A stretch of DNA of 64,000 bases from contig JBBIQA010000004.1 in assembly GCA_037442565.1 (NCBI GenBank), positions 1-64,000 of the forward strand, written 5' to 3'. The position numbers and the translations under genes are program-made. A model generated the notes under the pieces. That model was not told the origin of the DNA and did no database searches. It was given only the letters and a program-made list of their open reading frames with translations. Origin of the DNA: PALSA-911 sp037442565. Its GTDB lineage: Bacteria; Pseudomonadota; Alphaproteobacteria; Acetobacterales; Acetobacteraceae. Positions 60,128 through 64,000 of the stretch are shown here, piece by piece. Every line of letters begins with the position of its first letter. The first letter of the stretch is position 1.

Positions 60128-61357
60128 TCAGCCGAACCCGCGCCGCATCGAGCGGCGCAGGAAATCGATGGCGACCAGGGTCGTGGCGGCCGCGGCGGCC
60201 TCGTAGCCCAGCGCGAAGCTGCCGCTGGCCTGCACCAGGAAGGCGATGGCGGTGGGAATGACCACCATCCCCAGGCAGGTCAGGCAGACGATGCCGCCGG
60301 TGGCCTCCGCCGTGCGGCCCGGCGGTGCCAGGCGCGCCACCTCGGCGAACACCACGCCGTTCCAGCCCAGTACCAGGCAGCCGAACACCGCGCTCACCGC
60401 ATGGATCGTCAGCAGCGGCCAGGCCGGGGTGAACTGGCCGACCAGCACGGCGCACAGCGCCACGCCGCCGGCGATGCCGGCCATCACCAGCACCGGGCGG
60501 CCGGTCCTGTCGGCAACCGTGCCCCACAGGATGCGCCCGACGATGCCGGCGATCTGCGCGGTGGCCAGGGCAAAGCCGGCCACCGTCAGCTTCAGGCCGA
60601 TCGTCTGGTGCAGATAGGTCACGTAGATCGCCAGCAGACCCATCTGCACGCCCGACATCACGCCCGAGGCGATGCCGATGGCGCGCAGATCGGTGCTGCG
60701 CCAGACCAGCAGGAACGGATTGAGCGCGGTCTGCCAGCCGATGCGCCGGCCGCGGTCGAGGTCCAAATCCACCTCCGCGCGCCAGGGCTGCAGCGCCGCC
60801 GCCGTGACCAGGCACAGCGCCATCATCGTCATCACCCCGCCGCGCCAGCCGAACGCCAGCGCGATGGCGGGCAGCACGGCGCCGGCCAGCCCGCCGCCAA
60901 TCGGCACGCCGGCCTGCTTGATGGAGAACACCAGATTGACCCAGCGCGGCGGCGTGGCTTTCAGCAGCACGTGCGAACTCGCCGCCGTCGGCGGCGCGTT
61001 GCCCAGCCCGCAGATCAGCCCGCAGATCGCCAGCCCGATCAACGAGCCGCTGAGCGAGAAGGCGAAGCCGACCGTCAGCAGCACCAGGCAGGCCTGGCAC
61101 ACCCGCATCGCGCCGAAGCGCGGCACCAGCCCGCCGCCGAGCAGTGCTGAGAACACGCAGACGGAATAGACGAGGGAGGTGTAGATGCCGATATAGGTCG
61201 CGGGAACACCGATGTCGCGGGAGATTTCCGTCGCCAGCACCGGCATCGTGTACATGCCCATGGTGATGAAGCTCTGCACCACCATCATGGCGCTGAGCTG
61301 CACGACGAAGTCCCGCCGCCGCGCGCTTTCGGGGTAGATCCCCGCGGCCTCACTCAT
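60128..61357 (-). CDS. MFS transporter
   Basis: 409 residues, 12 predicted membrane helices. Typical features: SAMMVVQSFITMGMYTMPVL in helix 1, GGGLVPRFGAMRV loop, GQLT-like FSIKQAGVPIGGGLAG in helix 5, and GTVADRTGRPVLV between helices 8 and 9. Adjacent to the carbamoylase gene, so probably imports a carbamoyl-amino acid, hydantoin or related compound. Divergent from prpD. Confidence 0.9.
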   Translation of the reverse strand: MSEAAGIYPESARRRDFVVQLSAMMVVQSFITMGMYTMPVLATEISRDIGVPATYIGIYTSLVYSVCVFSALLGGGLVPRFGAMRVCQACLVLLTVGFAFSLSGSLIGLAICGLICGLGNAPPTAASSHVLLKATPPRWVNLVFSIKQAGVPIGGGLAGAVLPAIALAFGWRGGVMTMMALCLVTAAALQPWRAEVDLDLDRGRRIGWQTALNPFLLVWRSTDLRAIGIASGVMSGVQMGLLAIYVTYLHQTIGLKLTVAGFALATAQIAGIVGRILWGTVADRTGRPVLVMAGIAGGVALCAVLVGQFTPAWPLLTIHAVSAVFGCLVLGWNGVVFAEVARLAPPGRTAEATGGIVCLTCLGMVVIPTAIAFLVQASGSFALGYEAAAAATTLVAIDFLRRSMRRGFG

Positions 61358-61600
61358 CGCGGCACGCCCGCGCGATGGGGGATGGCGAAGCAGATGCGGC
61401 GGGCGGGACGCGGGTCATTTCTCTGCCTCATGGCCTGGTTTATCTGGCAAATCCGGACCTGCATGCTTGCCGTTGCATCTGTGCGACCTTAGGAAGAGCC
61501 GTTCAGAAGGCTAGACCGTGGAAGAATGCGGGCCAACCCCGTTTATCCCTGCACGGCGGTCGGCTCGAGGTTTTCCCGTCAGTTCCCACCGGAGACAAAA

Positions 61601-63100
61601 ATGAAACTGCATGATGTGAAGGTCTACCCTTCCAAGGCCAATCTCAAGCGCGAGGACCAGCTCGCCTGGAAGATCGCCGGCGTCGCCGCCGACAAGGTGG
61701 CCGTCCAGAAGGACGTTGCCGAGATGATCATCAACCGGATCATCGACAATGCCTCGGTGGCGATCGCCTCGGTGAACCGCCGCCCGGTCACGTCCGCGCG
61801 CGACATGGCGCTGGGCCATGCGCTGAAATCCGGCGCGACGGTGTTCGGCATGGCGGCTTCCAAGCGCGTCAGCCCGGAATGGGCGGCCTGGGCCAACGGC
61901 ACCGCGGTGCGTGAGCTCGACATGCACGACACCTTCCTCGCCGCCGACTACTCCCATCCCGGCGACAACATCCCGCCGATCCTGGCCGTGGCGCAGACCA
62001 TGGAAAAATCCGGCCGCGACCTGATCCGCGGCATTGCCACCGGTTACGAGATCCAGATCGACCTCGTGCGCGCCATCTGCCTGCATGAGCACAAGATCGA
62101 CCACATCGCGCATCTGTGTCCCGCGCAGGCGGCCGGCATCGGCACGCTACTCGGCCTGAAGCAGGACGTGATCTACCAGGCGGTGCAGCAGGCGGTGCAT
62201 GTCTCCTTCACCACGCGCCAGTCGCGCAAGGGCGAGATCAGCAGCTGGAAGGCCTATGCCCCCGCGCATGCCGGCAAGCTCGCGATCGAGGCGGTGGACC
62301 GCGTGATGCGCGGCGAAGGCGCGCCGAGCCCGATCTATGAAGGCGAGGACAGCGTGATCGCCTGGATGCTGGACGGGCCGGACGCGCATTATCAGGTGCC
62401 GCTGCCGGAAGCCGGAGAGGCCAAGCGCGCGATCATGGACAGCTATACCAAGGAACACAGCGCCGAATACCAGTCCCAGGCGCTGATCGATCTGGCGTTC
62501 CGCATGCGCGAGCAGATCCAGGATATGGAGAAGATCGAGAAGATCATCATCCATACCAGCCATCACACGCACTACGTGATCGGCACCGGCGCCAACGATC
62601 CGCAGAAGATGGACCCGAAGGCCTCGCGCGAGACGCTGGACCATTCGATCATGTACATTTTCGCCGTGGCACTGCAGGACGGCAGCTGGCATCACGTGGA
62701 CAGCTACGCCCCCAAGCGCGCCGGCCGTGCCGACACCGTGCGCCTGTGGCACAAGATCGAGACGAAGGAAGATCCGGAATGGACGCGCCGCTACCGCGCG
62801 ACCGATCCGAACGAGCTCGCCTTCGGCGCTCGCATCGAGATCATCCTGAAGGACGGCAGCAAGCTGATCGACGAAATGGCGGTGGCCAACGCGCATCCGA
62901 ACGGCGCGCGGCCATTCTCGCGCCCCGACTACATCAACAAGTTCCAGATCATGACCGACGGGCTGATCTCCACCCGTGAATCCAACCGCTTCCTCGCCGC
63001 GGTGCAGGATCTCGCCAGGCTGCCGGCAGGCGAACTGCATCAGTTGAACGTGGCGATGCCGGCCGGCACGGTACTGGCGGGCAAGCCCGGGATCTTCTGA
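61601..63100 (+). CDS. prpD: 2-methylcitrate dehydratase PrpD (MmgE/PrpD family)
   Basis: 499 residues from ATG 61601, with GGAG upstream. Blocks ELDMHDTFLAADYSHPGDNI, QIDLVRAICLHEHKIDHIAH, GEISSWKAYAPAHAGK and HSIMYIFAVALQDGSWHHVD with PNELAFGARIEIILKDGS match PrpD. Dehydrates 2-methylcitrate in the methylcitrate cycle of propionyl-CoA use. prpC follows after 82 bases that contain a strong hairpin. The 243 bases before it hold no recognisable regulator site. Confidence 0.94.
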   Translation: MKLHDVKVYPSKANLKREDQLAWKIAGVAADKVAVQKDVAEMIINRIIDNASVAIASVNRRPVTSARDMALGHALKSGATVFGMAASKRVSPEWAAWANGTAVRELDMHDTFLAADYSHPGDNIPPILAVAQTMEKSGRDLIRGIATGYEIQIDLVRAICLHEHKIDHIAHLCPAQAAGIGTLLGLKQDVIYQAVQQAVHVSFTTRQSRKGEISSWKAYAPAHAGKLAIEAVDRVMRGEGAPSPIYEGEDSVIAWMLDGPDAHYQVPLPEAGEAKRAIMDSYTKEHSAEYQSQALIDLAFRMREQIQDMEKIEKIIIHTSHHTHYVIGTGANDPQKMDPKASRETLDHSIMYIFAVALQDGSWHHVDSYAPKRAGRADTVRLWHKIETKEDPEWTRRYRATDPNELAFGARIEIILKDGSKLIDEMAVANAHPNGARPFSRPDYINKFQIMTDGLISTRESNRFLAAVQDLARLPAGELHQLNVAMPAGTVLAGKPGIF

Positions 63101-63139
63101 TCATCCGAGGCTTTTGGATAAATTCTTCCCGATGAAAAA

Positions 63140-63164
63140 CCCCGCGCCGATGTTCGGCGCGGGG
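63140..63164 (-). terminator. 11-bp hairpin between prpD and prpC, terminator-like on the minus strand
   Basis: Perfect stem CCCCGCGCCGA / TCGGCGCGGGG with a TGT loop. On the minus strand it is followed by GTTTTTC, fitting a rho-independent terminator, but no minus-strand gene ends here. On the plus strand it may instead stabilise or adjust the prpD–prpC message. Confidence 0.55.
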
Positions 63165-63182
63165 GAAAACAGGAGAAAACCC

Positions 63183-64000
63183 ATGAGTGAAACAGCCGCC
63201 CCAACAGCTCCGGGACCGAACCGGGCCAAGAAAGCCGTGGCGCTTTCCGGCGTCGTCGCCGGCAACACCGCGCTCTGCACCGTCGGGCGCACCGGCAATG
63301 ACCTGAACTATCGCGGCTACGACATCCTCGATATCGCCGACGTTTGCGAGTTCGAGGAGCTGGCCTTCCTGCTGGTGCATGGCAAGCTGCCCAACATCGC
63401 CGAACTGGGCGCCTACAAGGCGAAGCTGAAGGCGATGCGCGGCCTGCCCGCCGCGGTGAAGCGCGCTCTGGAAACCTTGCCCGCGGCGGCGCATCCGATG
63501 GACGTGATGCGCACCGGGGTCTCCGCGCTCGGCTGCGTGCTGCCGGAGAAGGATGATCATAACCAGCCGGGCGCGCGTGACATCGCCGACCGGCTGATGG
63601 CCTCGCTCGGTTCCATGCTGCTCTACTGGTTCCACTACGCGCATAACGGCCGCTCCATCGAGGTGGAGACCGACGACGACACCATCGCCGGGCATTTCCT
63701 GCACCTGCTGCATGGCGAAAAGCCGAAGCCCTCGTGGCTGCGGGCGATGAACACGTCGCTGAACCTGTATGCGGAACATGAGTTCAATGCCTCCACCTTC
63801 GCCTGCCGCGTGATCGCGGGCACAGGTTCGGACATGTATTCCTGCATCACCGGCGGCATCGGCGCGCTGCGCGGCCCCAAGCATGGCGGCGCCAACGAGG
63901 TCGCGTTCGAGATCCAGCAGCGCTACGACAATCCCGACGAGGCGGAAGTGGACATTCGCAAGCGTGTCGCCAACAAGGAGGTCATCATCGGCTTCGGCCA
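63183..64000 (+). CDS. prpC: 2-methylcitrate synthase PrpC, 3' end outside window
   Basis: First 272 residues. ALSGVVAGNTALCTVGRTGN and DLNYRGYDILDIADVCEFEE are the N-terminal signature of methylcitrate synthases; the active-site His lies in GGIGALRGPKHGGANE. Length is consistent with a 370-390 residue enzyme continuing past the right edge. Condenses propionyl-CoA with oxaloacetate. AGGAG is close to its start. Confidence 0.94.
   Translation, partial: MSETAAPTAPGPNRAKKAVALSGVVAGNTALCTVGRTGNDLNYRGYDILDIADVCEFEELAFLLVHGKLPNIAELGAYKAKLKAMRGLPAAVKRALETLPAAAHPMDVMRTGVSALGCVLPEKDDHNQPGARDIADRLMASLGSMLLYWFHYAHNGRSIEVETDDDTIAGHFLHLLHGEKPKPSWLRAMNTSLNLYAEHEFNASTFACRVIAGTGSDMYSCITGGIGALRGPKHGGANEVAFEIQQRYDNPDEAEVDIRKRVANKEVIIGFG

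Noticed and set aside
58928..61150. 740-codon plus-strand open frame
   Set aside because: Antisense to the carbamoylase and MFS genes, which have clear catalytic and membrane features.

Overview
The window comes from a high-GC alphaproteobacterium of the Rhodospirillales type, most likely Acetobacteraceae. This is inferred from gene order (lysC–ptsP, ispG–hisS–prfA–prmC, cckA–recA–alaS), an F1-ATPase zeta-type inhibitor (DUF1476), DUF4167, UPF0262, COQ9, an NDUFAF5-like methyltransferase, the alphaproteobacterial direct-repeat LexA box (GTTC-N7-GTTC) and an alphaproteobacterial RpoH promoter before clpB. No rRNA, tRNA, CRISPR array, transposase or phage gene was seen. Three runs of exactly 100 N (23420-23519, 29604-29703, 58669-58768) look like placeholder scaffold gaps. 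They interrupt an Atm1-type ABC transporter, the 3' end of peptide deformylase and the 3' end of a TRIC-type membrane protein.

Layout. 1-6.5 kb: a molybdenum hydroxylase large subunit running off the left edge, an NDUFAF5-like methyltransferase, a four-domain rhodanese, a ComF-like protein, glutaredoxin, DUF1178 and dodecin. 6.5-17.8 kb: ubiG, then a mostly co-directional housekeeping block (lysC, an FMN oxidoreductase, ptsP, a RodZ-like protein, ispG, hisS, prfA, prmC). 17.8-20.8 kb: an opposite-strand DevBCA-type exporter operon between prmC and DUF4167. 21-30.4 kb: DUF4167, a Nudix hydrolase, the Atm1 exporter, rpmB, a histidine kinase-like protein without the phospho-acceptor His, a MocR/PaiB divergent pair, rpsU, def and COQ9. 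30.4-33.7 kb: a paired acyl-CoA dehydrogenase operon and a beta-carbonic anhydrase.

33.8-37.8 kb is the most distinctive part: an outer-membrane monoheme cytochrome-porin fusion of the Cyc2 type with a perfect FNR-type box upstream, a class I cytochrome c, a secreted helical (hemerythrin-like) protein and two small membrane proteins. It may be an electron-transfer module for extracellular or insoluble donors. 37.9-47.9 kb: a MOSC protein, heat-shock-controlled clpB, then a flagellar block (fliP, fliO and a small unknown on the minus strand; flgB, flgC, fliE, fliQ, fliR, flhB on the plus strand) followed by a CckA-like hybrid kinase. 48-54 kb: recA with a LexA box, a cytidine deaminase-like gene, an unknown coiled-coil gene whose start codon directly abuts a perfect LexA box, the ATPase zeta inhibitor and alaS. 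54-58 kb: DUF983–UPF0262–mtnA–DUF2272 on the minus strand. 57-64 kb: an Asp/Glu/hydantoin racemase, a TRIC-type channel, a 55-residue small protein, an N-carbamoyl-amino-acid hydrolase with an MFS transporter, and prpD–prpC of the methylcitrate cycle, cut by the right edge.

A recurring feature is short tandem repetition, often with a 15-bp period, in spacers and in the ends of genes. The best candidates for undescribed biology are the LexA-box coiled-coil gene beside recA, the FNR-box cytochrome-porin locus, the His-less kinase-like protein and a possible RNA switch over the dodecin ribosome-binding site.
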